Below, piece after piece: positions 1 to 7,398 of a stretch of DNA of 16,031 nt. How positions within the stretch are numbered: position 1 is the stretch's first letter; each line of letters begins with the position of its first letter. The DNA lies in the NCBI GenBank assembly GCA_029062865.1, contig JAIDPG010000084.1, positions 9,416 to 25,446 on the forward strand. The letters run 5' to 3'. Under the pieces are notes generated by a model, which made no database searches, was not told the DNA's origin, and was given only the letters and a program-made list of their open reading frames with translations. Position numbers and translations under genes: made by a program. The stretch is from Oscillospiraceae bacterium (GTDB lineage: Bacteria > Bacillota > Clostridia > Oscillospirales > Ruminococcaceae).

Positions 1-2
1 TG

Positions 3-11
3 TGTTATAAT
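3..11 (+). promoter_or_regulatory. Possible extended -10 promoter element at the window edge
   Basis: The sequence TGTTATAAT reads as an extended -10 element (TG-N-TATAAT). The same nine bases recur at 82-90. Any -35 box would lie outside the window, so the element cannot be assessed fully. It could be a second, distal promoter for the sigma factor gene or just part of an AT-rich stretch. Confidence 0.3.
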
Positions 12-81
12 AAAGACAACATAATATCTTTAACAGGATAAACATTAAAATTCAAGTCCGCATACGATTGGCTTAAAAATA

Positions 82-90
82 TGTTATAAT
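82..90 (+). promoter_or_regulatory. Extended -10 promoter of the sigma factor gene
   Basis: TG at 82-83 followed by TATAAT at 85-90 forms an extended -10 box about 60 bases before the sigma factor start. No good -35 hexamer lies 16-18 bases upstream (62-67 reads ATACGA), which fits an extended -10 promoter used by the main vegetative sigma factor. I see no typical ECF-type promoter nearby, so autoregulation by the encoded sigma factor is not supported. Confidence 0.5.
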
Positions 91-151
91 ATAAGTAAGA
101 TATGAAAATTTTTTGCGTCAATATTAGTGAAAGAGGAAATGAGGTGAGGAT

Positions 152-712
152 ATGACCGACGAGGAGATCATCGAGCTGTATCTGCGGCGCGACGAGCGCG
201 CGATCGCCGCAACGCAGGAACGGTTCGGGAAATACTGCGAGAAAATCGCGCGGAATATTCTCGGCGACGACGCGGACGCCTTGGAGTGCGTCAACGACGT
301 GTACCTCAAGGTGTGGGAGAGCATTCCGCCGGAGCGCCCGGACATTTTCCCGGCGTACCTCGCGGCAATAACGCGAAACCTCGCGCTGTCGCGCTATCGC
401 AAGATGACGGCGGGCAAGCGCGGCGGCGGAGAGGTCGCGGTGCTGCTCGGGGAGCTTTCGGAGATCGTCTCGGACGGAAGCAGCGTCGAAAAAGACATTG
501 AGCGAAAGGAGCTCGCCGCCTCGATAAACCGCTTCCTCGAAAGGCTTTCCGAAACGAGCCGCTGCTATTTCGTGCTGCGGTTTGTCTGCTGCGAAAGCGT
601 CCGCGACATCGCGCGGCGCTACGGAAAAAGCGAGAACAGCGTTTCGGTGAGCCTCAATCGCACCAAAAAACAGCTCAAAAAGCACCTTGACAAGGAGGGG
701 TTTGATTTATGA
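152..712 (+). CDS. ECF-type RNA polymerase sigma factor (sigma-70 family)
   Basis: This 186-residue protein has the two-domain layout of extracytoplasmic-function sigma factors, which bind core RNA polymerase and redirect it to a small promoter set. Region 2 spans about residues 23-86, with an acidic patch (GDDADALECVNDVYLKVWES) and the typical FPAYLAAITRNLALSRYRK helix. Region 4 spans about 126-180, with the recognition HTH around RDIARRYGKSENSVSVSLNR. The linker 87-125 is longer and glycine-rich. The ATG at 152 is preceded by GAGGTG at 141-146, five bases away. The stop overlaps the next start in an ATGA, so the downstream membrane protein is translationally coupled and may be its regulator. 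The target promoters cannot be inferred from this window. Confidence 0.9.
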   Translation: MTDEEIIELYLRRDERAIAATQERFGKYCEKIARNILGDDADALECVNDVYLKVWESIPPERPDIFPAYLAAITRNLALSRYRKMTAGKRGGGEVAVLLGELSEIVSDGSSVEKDIERKELAASINRFLERLSETSRCYFVLRFVCCESVRDIARRYGKSENSVSVSLNRTKKQLKKHLDKEGFDL

Positions 713-2184
713 AGAAAGAAGAGTTTTTCGATACATTGGGAGACGTTGAGCAAAAATATATCAACGAAGCCTTTTTTGACGACCTTGACGATTCGCCTAG
801 TGTTGCGAAGCCCGGCAAAGCGCGGATTACTCCGCTTAAAATACTCGCGCCGATTGCGGCCGTACTTGCGGTCGCTGTCGGTGCGGGAGTTGCCGCGCCG
901 CATTTGAGCCGCCTTGCGGCAGAGCGCAGCGAAAGCTCCGCGGCGGAAGAAATCGCTCCGAATATGAATATGCTTTCCGACTTCGAGCGCGGCGCGTACA
1001 CGCCGACCTGCGACGTCAATATGGACTTTACGCCGGAGGACTTGGAAAAGCAATTCATCTTCGACTGCTGCGGTATTGTTGCCGGAGAGAACCCGGATAT
1101 TATCGGGGACGTTACCTCGTGGCGCGTTATCAAGACCTTCGGGCTCGGCGACGCGCGTTACTTCTATTTTATAATTCCGCAGATTGACGGCCGCGCGATT
1201 CCCGAAATAGGCGTGCGGGTGTTCAACAAGGTGAAGGTGCTGTCAACGGCGGTCGGGGAAACATACCGCCTCGGCGACCGCGGCTCGTTCGGAATGGGCT
1301 ATGCCGACATCGACCTTGAACACCGCCCGACGACCTACGACACGTATTACTACTACCGCATCGACAAAACCGAGGATTATATGCGCGAGAGCATTCAAAT
1401 GCTTTCCATCAGCCCCAAAACGGACGAGATAACCGAGACCACGATGCTTGAGAAATTCAGCTATGAAGACCGAGAGCTGTACAAAACGGGCTACGGCAAC
1501 AGCATAAGCAAGGCGGAGTTTATAGGACGCTGGAACAACTATCCGTATATTCCGAAAATCTACACCGAATTCACCGCGGAGGAGGCCGACGAGTGCCGCG
1601 AGCTGCTGAAGGCAAACCACGACATTCCCGACGACTGGAAAGACTGCTGGCGTGAAGCGGAGCGCGACATCGACCTCGACGGCACGAAGGAGCTTCTGCT
1701 TGCGCCGCAGCAATGCGACATTATGGGTATTTATGTATTCGCGAAAACCGCGGACGGCTTGAAGGAGGTCGGCAGCTTTGACACCGAAACACTTCGCTCG
1801 ATCAGAGAAATCAATTATACGGGCAGCGCTCCGGAGAAGGTCTGGTATCGAAACGTCAGCGGCGACAATTACTTCCCATACTACGAAATACTGAAGATAG
1901 TCGATTCAAGCGACAGTAGAATGTCGGTTACACAGGCGAGCATAAACAAGATACTCGTTGACGAGAACGGCGTCATCACGCTCGTGCCGTTCCTTGAACG
2001 GGGAACGGAGATACTCGACGAGAAGGAGCAGACGTCAAAGCGATACTATCGGCTGAACGGCGAGGACATCACCGAGCAAGAGTGCAGCAAGGAGTGGAAT
2101 AAGTACATCGACTACAGTATAGAGAGTACCTCCCGCTCGACAACCATCCCCGTCCCAACCGACCCGGCAAACAAGGCTTGGTAA
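709..2184 (+). CDS. Single-pass membrane protein coupled to the sigma factor (putative anti-sigma/sensor)
   Basis: I do not recognise the family. The 491-residue protein has a short acidic cytoplasmic N-terminus (about residues 1-40), one hydrophobic segment at about 43-65 (PLKILAPIAAVLAVAVGAGV) and a large, presumably extracytoplasmic, polar C-terminal part. There is no cleavable signal peptide. Residues 320-331 (DIDLDGTKELLL) resemble the Ca-binding-like D-x-D-x-DG loops seen in FG-GAP/VCBS-like proteins, but only one is visible. The ATG overlaps the sigma factor stop by 4 nt, with GGAGGGG just upstream. Topology and coupling match known ECF/anti-sigma pairs, in which a short cytoplasmic tail sequesters the sigma factor. 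No zinc-binding HxxxCxxC anti-sigma motif is present, so the anti-sigma role is an inference from position and topology only. Confidence 0.75.
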   Translation: MKKEEFFDTLGDVEQKYINEAFFDDLDDSPSVAKPGKARITPLKILAPIAAVLAVAVGAGVAAPHLSRLAAERSESSAAEEIAPNMNMLSDFERGAYTPTCDVNMDFTPEDLEKQFIFDCCGIVAGENPDIIGDVTSWRVIKTFGLGDARYFYFIIPQIDGRAIPEIGVRVFNKVKVLSTAVGETYRLGDRGSFGMGYADIDLEHRPTTYDTYYYYRIDKTEDYMRESIQMLSISPKTDEITETTMLEKFSYEDRELYKTGYGNSISKAEFIGRWNNYPYIPKIYTEFTAEEADECRELLKANHDIPDDWKDCWREAERDIDLDGTKELLLAPQQCDIMGIYVFAKTADGLKEVGSFDTETLRSIREINYTGSAPEKVWYRNVSGDNYFPYYEILKIVDSSDSRMSVTQASINKILVDENGVITLVPFLERGTEILDEKEQTSKRYYRLNGEDITEQECSKEWNKYIDYSIESTSRSTTIPVPTDPANKAW

Positions 2185-2217
2185 TTAGAGGTTAGAGATT
2201 TAGAGGTAAGAGATAAG
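2185..2217 (+). repeat. Purine-rich intergenic repeat, TTAGAGG/TTAGAGA units
   Basis: Four to five imperfect 7-8 base units (TTAGAGG, TTAGAGA, TTTAGAGG, TAAGAGA) sit directly between the stop of the membrane protein and its terminator. A related sequence in the opposite orientation (CTAATCTCTAATCTCTATC) occurs at 10999-11017 in the capsid module. It is probably a genome-wide low-complexity intergenic repeat. Confidence 0.55.
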
Positions 2218-2247
2218 AAATCCCCCGCTTACGCGGGGGATTTCTTG
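2217..2247 (+). terminator. Rho-independent terminator of the sigma factor operon
   Basis: A perfect 12-bp stem, GAAATCCCCCGC paired with GCGGGGGATTTC, closes a TTAC loop, with TTTCTTG on the 3' side. It lies 33 bases after the membrane protein stop. The A-run on the 5' arm means it may work on the minus strand too. The core AAATCCCCCGC/GCGGGGGATTT recurs in the terminator at 14311-14337. Confidence 0.8.
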
Positions 2248-2282
2248 TAGGATTATAGGGTCTTTTCCTTTCAAAAATAGGC

Positions 2283-2311
2283 AAAAAACTTCCCCGCAAA
2301 AGCGGGGAAGC
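2283..2311 (-). terminator. Rho-independent terminator of the ispH-rpsA operon
   Basis: On the minus strand CTTCCCCGC pairs with GCGGGGAAG (9 bp, TTTT loop) and is followed at once by six T residues. It begins about 11 bases after the ispH-rpsA stop codon. With the plus-strand terminator at 2217-2247 it forms a convergent terminator pair. Confidence 0.88.
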
Positions 2312-2321
2312 TTTATTATTA

Positions 2322-4292
2322 TCAATCGGTGGCGTCCTCTGCGGGCGCGTCCTCGGAAAGCGCTCTGATAGAGAGGCTTACGCGGCTCTTTTCGTTGTCG
2401 ATGTCGATGATCTTAACGTCAACCGTGTCGCCAACCTTAAGCACCGTGTTGATGTCCGCGACTCTCTCAGTGGAGATCTGCGAGATGTGGATAAGACCGT
2501 CAACGCCCGGAATGATCTGCGCGAACGCGCCGAATTCCGTAATAGACACGATCGTCGCCTTGATAACGTCGTCCTTCGCGTATTCCGCTACGAACTTAGT
2601 CCAGGGATTGTCCTCGGGATCCTTCGCGGAGAGGGAAACTCTCTTCTTCTCCGGGTCAAAGCTCTTTACGATTACGGTGATCTTGTCGCCGACCTTTACG
2701 ATGTCCTTCGGGTGACCTACTCTGTTCCAAGTGAGATCCGCGGTGTGAACGAGACCGTCAACCGCGCCGATGTCAACAAACACGCCGTAATTCTCGATAG
2801 AGCGAACCTCGCCCTCGAATTTCTGTCCGACCTCAATGCTCTCCCAGAACTTCGCGCGCTCCGCGTCGCGAACCTTGCGGCTTGCCTGGCGAATGGAGCC
2901 TACAACTCTGCCGCCGCGCTCGTTGGAAACCTCAATGATCTCGAACTTCACGGTCTTGCCCTGAAGCTCCTCGAGCTTGCCGCCGCGCGGAATTCCCGTA
3001 TGAGACGCGGGGATAAATACGCGGGTGTTCTCGAAGATAACGATAACGCCACCCTTTACGACCTGCGTAACCTTGCCCTCGACAGCCTCGCCGGAGTCCT
3101 TTACCTCCTCAAGCTTCTCAAGACCAAGCTGCGCGTCAACGCGCTTTTTGGACAGCGCCGCGGTGCCCACGGAATCGTCTACCTTGATTACAACGGCATC
3201 AATAACATCGCCGACCTTTACAATGTCCTCGATGTCGGCGCTCGGGTCGTTGGTAAGCTCCTCGCGGACTATGTAGCCTGTCTGCTTCGCGCCGACCTCA
3301 ACGACTACTTCCTTTTTGGAAACGCTTACTACCGTAGCTTTTACTCTTTTGCCGTTATATAATCTGTTAAAAGACTGATCCTGCTCGAGCAGCGAAGCAA
3401 AGTCCTCCTCATTTTCGTTAATTTTGGTGATCTCTTCGTTCATCTTGTCATGAACCTCCTTAATGGTATCGGCGGGAGTTGAAGCCCCTGCCGTTATTCC
3501 GATGACAGCTTTGCTGTTATCGGCTTGCAGATCTTCTAAGATCCGCTGAGGAATTTCCTCTGCGGACGTTACGAAAACGGTTTTGGTGTGCCGTTCGCAG
3601 ATCTCCGCGAGCTTCCTCGTGTTTGAGCTGCTGCGTCCTCCGACAACTATCATCAAAGCAGCTCGTTTTGCAAGCTCCCGTGCGCTTTCCTGTCGCTTCA
3701 CGGTCGCAGTGCATATCGTATTGTGTATCTCAACGCAGCCGTATTTTTCTTTGACTTTTTGGAAGATCTCCGAAAAAACGCTGCTGTCGAAGGTGGTTTG
3801 AACGACCATTGCAACGGGCTTCGGCGGGTCTGTATCCAGAACCTCGCAAACCTCGTCGAAGGTCATCGCCGTGAACGCCGTGCATTTCGCGTTCCCGACT
3901 ATCCCGATAACCTCGGGGTGGTTTTTGTCGCCGAGCACGATTAACGACCCGCTTTCCGGGACGCTTTCGGCGATTTTGTGTATTTCCTTAACAAACGGGC
4001 ACGTAGCGTCGATAACCTCCGGGGAGCTTTCCCGCGCCGCTTTGAGCGTCGCTTTCGGCACTCCGTGAGAGCGTATCACAAGGGGCTTCCCCGCGGCTTC
4101 CTCCACGGAATTCACCGCGAAAACGCCTTTTTCTTCGAGCGCTTTTACCGCGCGTTCGTTATGAATAAGTTCGCCGAGCGTCAGAACCTCGCCGAATTTC
4201 TCGGAGGCGTTTTCCGCAAGCCCTATTGCAAGATCAATCGCGCGCTTTACTCCAAAGCAAAAGCCCGCCTTGTCGGCAATTTCTATCTTCAT
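2322..4292 (-). CDS. ispH-rpsA: Bifunctional 4-hydroxy-3-methylbut-2-enyl diphosphate reductase / ribosomal protein S1
   Basis: One 656-residue frame joins two proteins. Residues 1-285 are IspH, the last enzyme of the MEP pathway, which reduces HMBPP to IPP and DMAPP. The three Fe-S cysteines are at C12 (GFCFGVKRAI), C98 (DATCPFVKEI) and C194 (TICTAT). Substrate-site residues are visible as IHNE (43-46), RSHG (74-77), NHPE (124-127), QTT (165-167) and SSSN (221-224). Residues 313-644 carry four S1 RNA-binding repeats (about 313-384, 402-470, 489-557, 575-644); repeats 3 and 4 have the classic GVFVDIG...DGLVH and GAFAQI...DGLIH cores. The fusion is known across Clostridia and is not a sequencing artefact. 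The ATG overlaps the plsC stop as ATGA, so it is the last gene of the cmk-plsC-ispH/rpsA unit. Confidence 0.96.
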   Translation of the reverse strand: MKIEIADKAGFCFGVKRAIDLAIGLAENASEKFGEVLTLGELIHNERAVKALEEKGVFAVNSVEEAAGKPLVIRSHGVPKATLKAARESSPEVIDATCPFVKEIHKIAESVPESGSLIVLGDKNHPEVIGIVGNAKCTAFTAMTFDEVCEVLDTDPPKPVAMVVQTTFDSSVFSEIFQKVKEKYGCVEIHNTICTATVKRQESARELAKRAALMIVVGGRSSSNTRKLAEICERHTKTVFVTSAEEIPQRILEDLQADNSKAVIGITAGASTPADTIKEVHDKMNEEITKINENEEDFASLLEQDQSFNRLYNGKRVKATVVSVSKKEVVVEVGAKQTGYIVREELTNDPSADIEDIVKVGDVIDAVVIKVDDSVGTAALSKKRVDAQLGLEKLEEVKDSGEAVEGKVTQVVKGGVIVIFENTRVFIPASHTGIPRGGKLEELQGKTVKFEIIEVSNERGGRVVGSIRQASRKVRDAERAKFWESIEVGQKFEGEVRSIENYGVFVDIGAVDGLVHTADLTWNRVGHPKDIVKVGDKITVIVKSFDPEKKRVSLSAKDPEDNPWTKFVAEYAKDDVIKATIVSITEFGAFAQIIPGVDGLIHISQISTERVADINTVLKVGDTVDVKIIDIDNEKSRVSLSIRALSEDAPAEDATD

Positions 4293-4915
4293 TGAATTGA
4301 TTTGTGTTTGGCGTCTATATCGGGCGCGTTTGCCTTCAGCTCGGCAATGCTGCCCATTATCCTGTTGCTTATCGAATGAATGGCGTGTTTGTCCGTTTCG
4401 TCAACCGCGAACTCCTCCGCGGGGATAACCTCGCCTATCGACATAAGCGCTCTTCGGCGGAACCGCTTTCTTCCGTACTTTATAAACACGGGAATGACCG
4501 GAGCCTTCGCCTTTACCGCGATTATCGAAACGCCGCTTTTAGGTCTTCCGAGCTCGCCGTTTTTCGAGCGCGTGCCCTCCGGGAAAATGATGAACGTTCT
4601 GCCGTTATGAAGGCTTTCTATCGCCGTATCGATCGCCGCGAAGTCCTTCGCGCCGCGCTTTACGGGGAACGCGCCGAGCTTTCTTATCAGCCACGCGAAG
4701 AAGCGGTTTTTGAAAAGCTCTTCCTTCGCCATAAACGTATATTTGCTCTTAAAAACGATGCCGATAAACGGCGGATCGTAGTTGGAAACGTGGTTTGAAG
4801 CGATTATCAGCCCGCCCTTTTCCTTTGGGATATTTTCTTTCCCGACTATCGTGATTTTATACTTAATGTGAAAGAAAAGCGTGACGAGCACTATTGCAAG
4901 CTTATAGAGGATCAT
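4289..4915 (-). CDS. plsC: 1-acyl-sn-glycerol-3-phosphate acyltransferase
   Basis: This 208-residue membrane-associated enzyme acylates lysophosphatidate to phosphatidate in phospholipid synthesis. The acyltransferase signature blocks are in order: NHVSNYD (residues 41-47, catalytic HX4D), GAFPVKRG (81-88), FPEGTRS (111-117) and PVIPVFI (139-145). The N-terminus (residues 1-16) is hydrophobic and could anchor the protein. I place the start at the ATG at 4913-4915, which overlaps the cmk stop by 4 nt (ATGA). A longer reading would need a TTG at 4943-4945 inside cmk. Its own stop overlaps the ispH-rpsA start by 4 nt, so the three genes are probably translated in a coupled manner. Confidence 0.93.
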   Translation of the reverse strand: MILYKLAIVLVTLFFHIKYKITIVGKENIPKEKGGLIIASNHVSNYDPPFIGIVFKSKYTFMAKEELFKNRFFAWLIRKLGAFPVKRGAKDFAAIDTAIESLHNGRTFIIFPEGTRSKNGELGRPKSGVSIIAVKAKAPVIPVFIKYGRKRFRRRALMSIGEVIPAEEFAVDETDKHAIHSISNRIMGSIAELKANAPDIDAKHKSIQ

Positions 4916-5616
4916 AACGCTGTTTTGCCCTTTATAATGCCGCAAACCAGCTCAACCGACTGCTCGAAATCAAGCTCGGACGTGTCGGCAAGAACCGCGT
5001 CGTCCGCTTGTTTGAGCGGGGCGGTCTCGCGGTGTGTGTCGGCGTAATCGCGCTCGTTGAGGTCGCGCAGAACGTCCTCGAACGTTGTGTCGCTGCCCTT
5101 AGCCTTAAGCTCGTCAAAGCGCCGCTTCGCGCGAATCTCCGGGCTTGCGGTGAGGAAGATCTTCACGTCGGCGTTCGGCAAAACCACCGTTCCGATGTCG
5201 CGCCCGTCCATTATCGCGGAGCTTTTCGCGGCGGTTTCCCGCTGCAAATCAAGCAGCGCCGCCCGAACCTCGGGCACGGCAGATACCGCGCTTGCTGCCA
5301 TTGAGATCTCCGGCAGGCGGATTTCCTCGGAAACGTTCTCGCCGTTCAGGAAAACGAGCTGTGTGCCGTTTACCAAGCGAATTTCGATGTGGACTTTATC
5401 GAGCTGTGAAGCCACGTCCGCGGCGTTTTTCGTGTTGACGCCGTTTCTTACGCAAAACAGCCCCACCGCGCGATAAAGTGCGCCCGTGTCGCAATAAATG
5501 AAGCCGAGACGCTTCGCAGCCTCGCGCGCGATGCTGCTTTTCCCCGCGCCGACAGGTCCGTCGATAGCGACGGCTATGGGCTTAGAACTCGTTTTGCTCT
5601 CCAACGTTCGATCCAC
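4912..5616 (-). CDS. cmk: Cytidylate kinase
   Basis: Cytidylate kinase phosphorylates CMP and dCMP with ATP, recycling CMP from phospholipid and RNA turnover. The 234-residue protein has the P-loop GPVGAGKSS (residues 20-28), the NMP-binding YCDTGALYRAVG (41-52), SAIMDGRDIGTVV (133-145) and the LID-region arginines around RAKRRFDEL (162-170), all characteristic of Cmk. Length is close to the usual 220-230. The best start is a GTG at 5614-5616. It has only a weak GGAG-like site; a TTG at 5602-5604 is a less likely alternative. It is first in a three-gene unit driven by the promoter at 5691-5719. Confidence 0.94.
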   Translation of the reverse strand: MDRTLESKTSSKPIAVAIDGPVGAGKSSIAREAAKRLGFIYCDTGALYRAVGLFCVRNGVNTKNAADVASQLDKVHIEIRLVNGTQLVFLNGENVSEEIRLPEISMAASAVSAVPEVRAALLDLQRETAAKSSAIMDGRDIGTVVLPNADVKIFLTASPEIRAKRRFDELKAKGSDTTFEDVLRDLNERDYADTHRETAPLKQADDAVLADTSELDFEQSVELVCGIIKGKTAL

Positions 5617-5690
5617 TCCGAAATGGTAAATTTTGTAAAATCCGAGAAAAGATACACTAATCCCCTTTTACCCTTATAGTTATCAAATTT

Positions 5691-5719
5691 ATTATAACAT
5701 ATCCGTGTAGAAATTGCAA
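5691..5719 (-). promoter_or_regulatory. Sigma-A promoter of cmk-plsC-ispH/rpsA
   Basis: On the minus strand TTGCAA (5714-5719) and TATAAT (5691-5696) are separated by exactly 17 bases, with TG at the extended -10 position. Transcription would start about 70 bases before the cmk GTG. No terminator is evident after the upstream flavoprotein gene, so read-through from that gene may add to expression. Confidence 0.78.
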
Positions 5720-5737
5720 GGGGTTTTTAAACTTTTT

Positions 5738-7000
5738 TCATCTATTTTTCACGAATTCCGCCGCCGACGCCCCCGAGAGCGTGCCCGTGGCGAACGCTAT
5801 CTGGAGGTTGAAGCCGCCCGTGTACGCGTCCGCGTCGATAAGCTCCCCGGCGAAGAAAAGCCCGTCGCAAAGCCGACTTTCCATTGTTTTCGGGTCGATC
5901 TCGGCGGTGCTTACGCCGCCGCGCGTGATTATCGCCTCGTCTATCGGACGTAAGGCTTTTAGGTTCAGAGTGAGATTTTTCAGCAGTTTTACCAAATTCT
6001 TACGAGAAACTTTGTTGATTTCGTCAGTTCTTTTGTCAAGCGGGAGCTCCAAAAGCTCGGAAAACGGCGCTATCAGCTCGCTTGGGAGCAGCTTGCGGAG
6101 CGCGTCGGCGAGCGTTTTGCCGCGGAGCGCCGCGAAGTCTCGCAGGATACGCGCGTCGAGCTGCTGCTCGCTTAAAGCCGGCTTCAGGTCAATTGACAAC
6201 GTACAATTTACAATTGACAATTGCTCCCCGACAGCGGCTTCGGGAATATGCGCGGACGCGCTCAGAACCGTCGCGCCGCTTATTCCGTCGTTCGTGAACG
6301 CGGCTTCGCCGAAGTCCTCATAAATCGGCTTGCCGTTGTAAGTGAGCTTTATCGCGGCGTTTTTCAGCGTTAAGCCTGCGGCTTTGGCTACCCACATTTC
6401 TTCTGTCACGAGCGGGCAGAGCGACGGGCGTGGGGGGATGATCTTGTGCCCCGCTTGCTCGGCGAGGCGGTATCCGAAGCCGTCCGAGCCCGTTTTCGGG
6501 TAGGACGCGCCGCCTGTCGCGAGGATCACCGCGTCCGCTTTGAACTGCCCGCCCCGCGTGTTCACGCCGCGGCAAGCACCGTTTTCGATAATCAGGGAGC
6601 GGACGTTCTCGCGCTTTATTGTTACATTGAGTTCGCCGAGGCGCTTTGTGAGGGCGCTCACGATGTCGGCGGCTTTATCGGAAACGGGAAAAACGCGGTT
6701 GCCGCGCTCGGTTTTCAGCGGCACGCCGAGGCTCTCGAAAAAGCGCATCGTGTCCTGCGGCGACCAGCGCGAAAACGCGCCGTACAAAAACCGCGCGTTT
6801 TTCGGGATATTATCCAGAAGCGTCTGCAAATTGCAGTTGTTCGTGACATTGCAGCGCCCCTTGCCCGTGATCGCGAGCTTGCGCCCAAGGCGCTCGTTCT
6901 TTTCGAGCAGCAGCACGTCCGCGCCGTTTTGGGCGGCGAAGATAGCGGCGATCATTCCCGCCGCGCCGCCGCCGACTATTATTATGTCTGTATCAAACAT
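5738..7000 (-). CDS. NAD(P)/FAD-dependent oxidoreductase, BaiN/HI0933 family flavoprotein
   Basis: This 420-residue flavoprotein has the family layout. An N-terminal dinucleotide-binding IIIVGGGAAG (residues 6-15) comes first, then the acidic LLEKNERLGRKLAITGKGRCNVTN region (31-54). ATGGASYPKTGSDG (161-174) follows, then a C-terminal FAD-closing segment FFAGELIDADAYTGG...ATGTLSG (382-410). Members include bile acid BaiN enzymes, but the substrate of this one is unknown. I start it at the ATG at 6998-7000, preceded by AGGGTGG; an upstream reading to 7081 would overlap the preceding gene and lacks family character. A repeat-like AT-rich stretch (6190-6223) encodes residues about 259-269 (EQLSIVNCTLS). 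It sits next to GATVLSAS (242-249), where the family is usually shorter. Adjacent cmk-plsC-ispH genes are a common clostridial context. Confidence 0.9.
   Translation of the reverse strand: MFDTDIIIVGGGAAGMIAAIFAAQNGADVLLLEKNERLGRKLAITGKGRCNVTNNCNLQTLLDNIPKNARFLYGAFSRWSPQDTMRFFESLGVPLKTERGNRVFPVSDKAADIVSALTKRLGELNVTIKRENVRSLIIENGACRGVNTRGGQFKADAVILATGGASYPKTGSDGFGYRLAEQAGHKIIPPRPSLCPLVTEEMWVAKAAGLTLKNAAIKLTYNGKPIYEDFGEAAFTNDGISGATVLSASAHIPEAAVGEQLSIVNCTLSIDLKPALSEQQLDARILRDFAALRGKTLADALRKLLPSELIAPFSELLELPLDKRTDEINKVSRKNLVKLLKNLTLNLKALRPIDEAIITRGGVSTAEIDPKTMESRLCDGLFFAGELIDADAYTGGFNLQIAFATGTLSGASAAEFVKNR
6190..6223. repeat. CAATTG(A/T)C-type repeat inside the flavoprotein gene
   Basis: These 34 bases are a run of CAATTGACAA, TACAATTTACAATTG and ACAATTG units, very unlike the GC-rich codons around them. 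Similar TTGACA/CAGTTGAC motifs occur in intergenic DNA at 10793-10810 and 10888-10897. It is read through in frame as part of the flavoprotein. Confidence 0.6.
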
Positions 7001-7023
7001 ATTCCACCCTTTATTTGATAATC

Positions 7024-7042
7024 GGTTATCTGTTCGATAACC
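7024..7042. other. Small hairpin spanning a stop codon
   Basis: GGTTATC and GATAACC form a 7-bp stem with a TGTTC loop. It covers the TAA stop of the 114-residue protein and lies 25-40 bases before the flavoprotein start. It has no T-run, so it is not a terminator; it might tune mRNA stability or coupling between the two genes. Chance is possible. Confidence 0.35.
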
Positions 7043-7370
7043 AACAATCCATTGAAAAAATCCCAATGATGTGTTTCTCATCTATTTCGGGGTATTTTTC
7101 CCGACAAGCGGCGACGTATTCCGCGACTTCCTTCTCGGCTTCCTCGGTTCCCGGAAAAAACGGCGTTTTAAATTTTTGCGCTAATTTGTCGCCGTACTCC
7201 AAACAATAATGATAGAATCCTTCCAGATACTCCTTAAATTCTTTAAGTTCCGCATCCGTTATATCCGGAAATTCCTTCTTGACCGCTTCAATCACTTTTT
7301 CCTTGCGTGAAGAAAACAAATCATACGAATCAAACAGATCGTTTATCCTCTTCATAATTTCGGTTTTCAT
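7026..7370 (-). CDS. Conserved-looking small acidic protein of unknown function
   Basis: I do not recognise this 114-residue protein. It is highly charged and predicted to be mostly helical (KEKVIEAVKKEFPDITDAEL, EAEKEVAEYVAACREKYPEI), with no signal peptide or membrane segment. It is rich in aromatic residues in the middle (EGFYHYCLEYGDKL) and ends IIGIFSMDCWLSNR. The ATG at 7368-7370 follows AAGGAAA about seven bases upstream; a second ATG five codons in is possible. It lies 28 bases after the RpiR regulator and 25 bases before the flavoprotein on the same strand, so all three are probably co-transcribed. Codon use matches neighbours less well (more AT-rich), which could mean a younger or transferred gene. 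Confidence 0.7.
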   Translation of the reverse strand: MKTEIMKRINDLFDSYDLFSSRKEKVIEAVKKEFPDITDAELKEFKEYLEGFYHYCLEYGDKLAQKFKTPFFPGTEEAEKEVAEYVAACREKYPEIDEKHIIGIFSMDCWLSNR

Positions 7371-7398
7371 ACGATTATTTCCTTAATCCCAGCCGGGT

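Noticed and set aside
5..685. Long minus-strand open frame opposite the sigma factor gene
   Set aside because: It is the antisense shadow of a GC-rich gene; the plus-strand product has clear sigma domains and an RBS.
2487..3362. 291-codon plus-strand frame opposite ispH-rpsA
   Set aside because: Antisense of the S1 repeats; composition and lack of an RBS show it is not a gene.
7001..7081. 27-residue N-terminal extension of the flavoprotein
   Set aside because: It overlaps the upstream gene; MFDTDIIIVGGG at 7000 has an AGGGTGG site and fits the family N-terminus.
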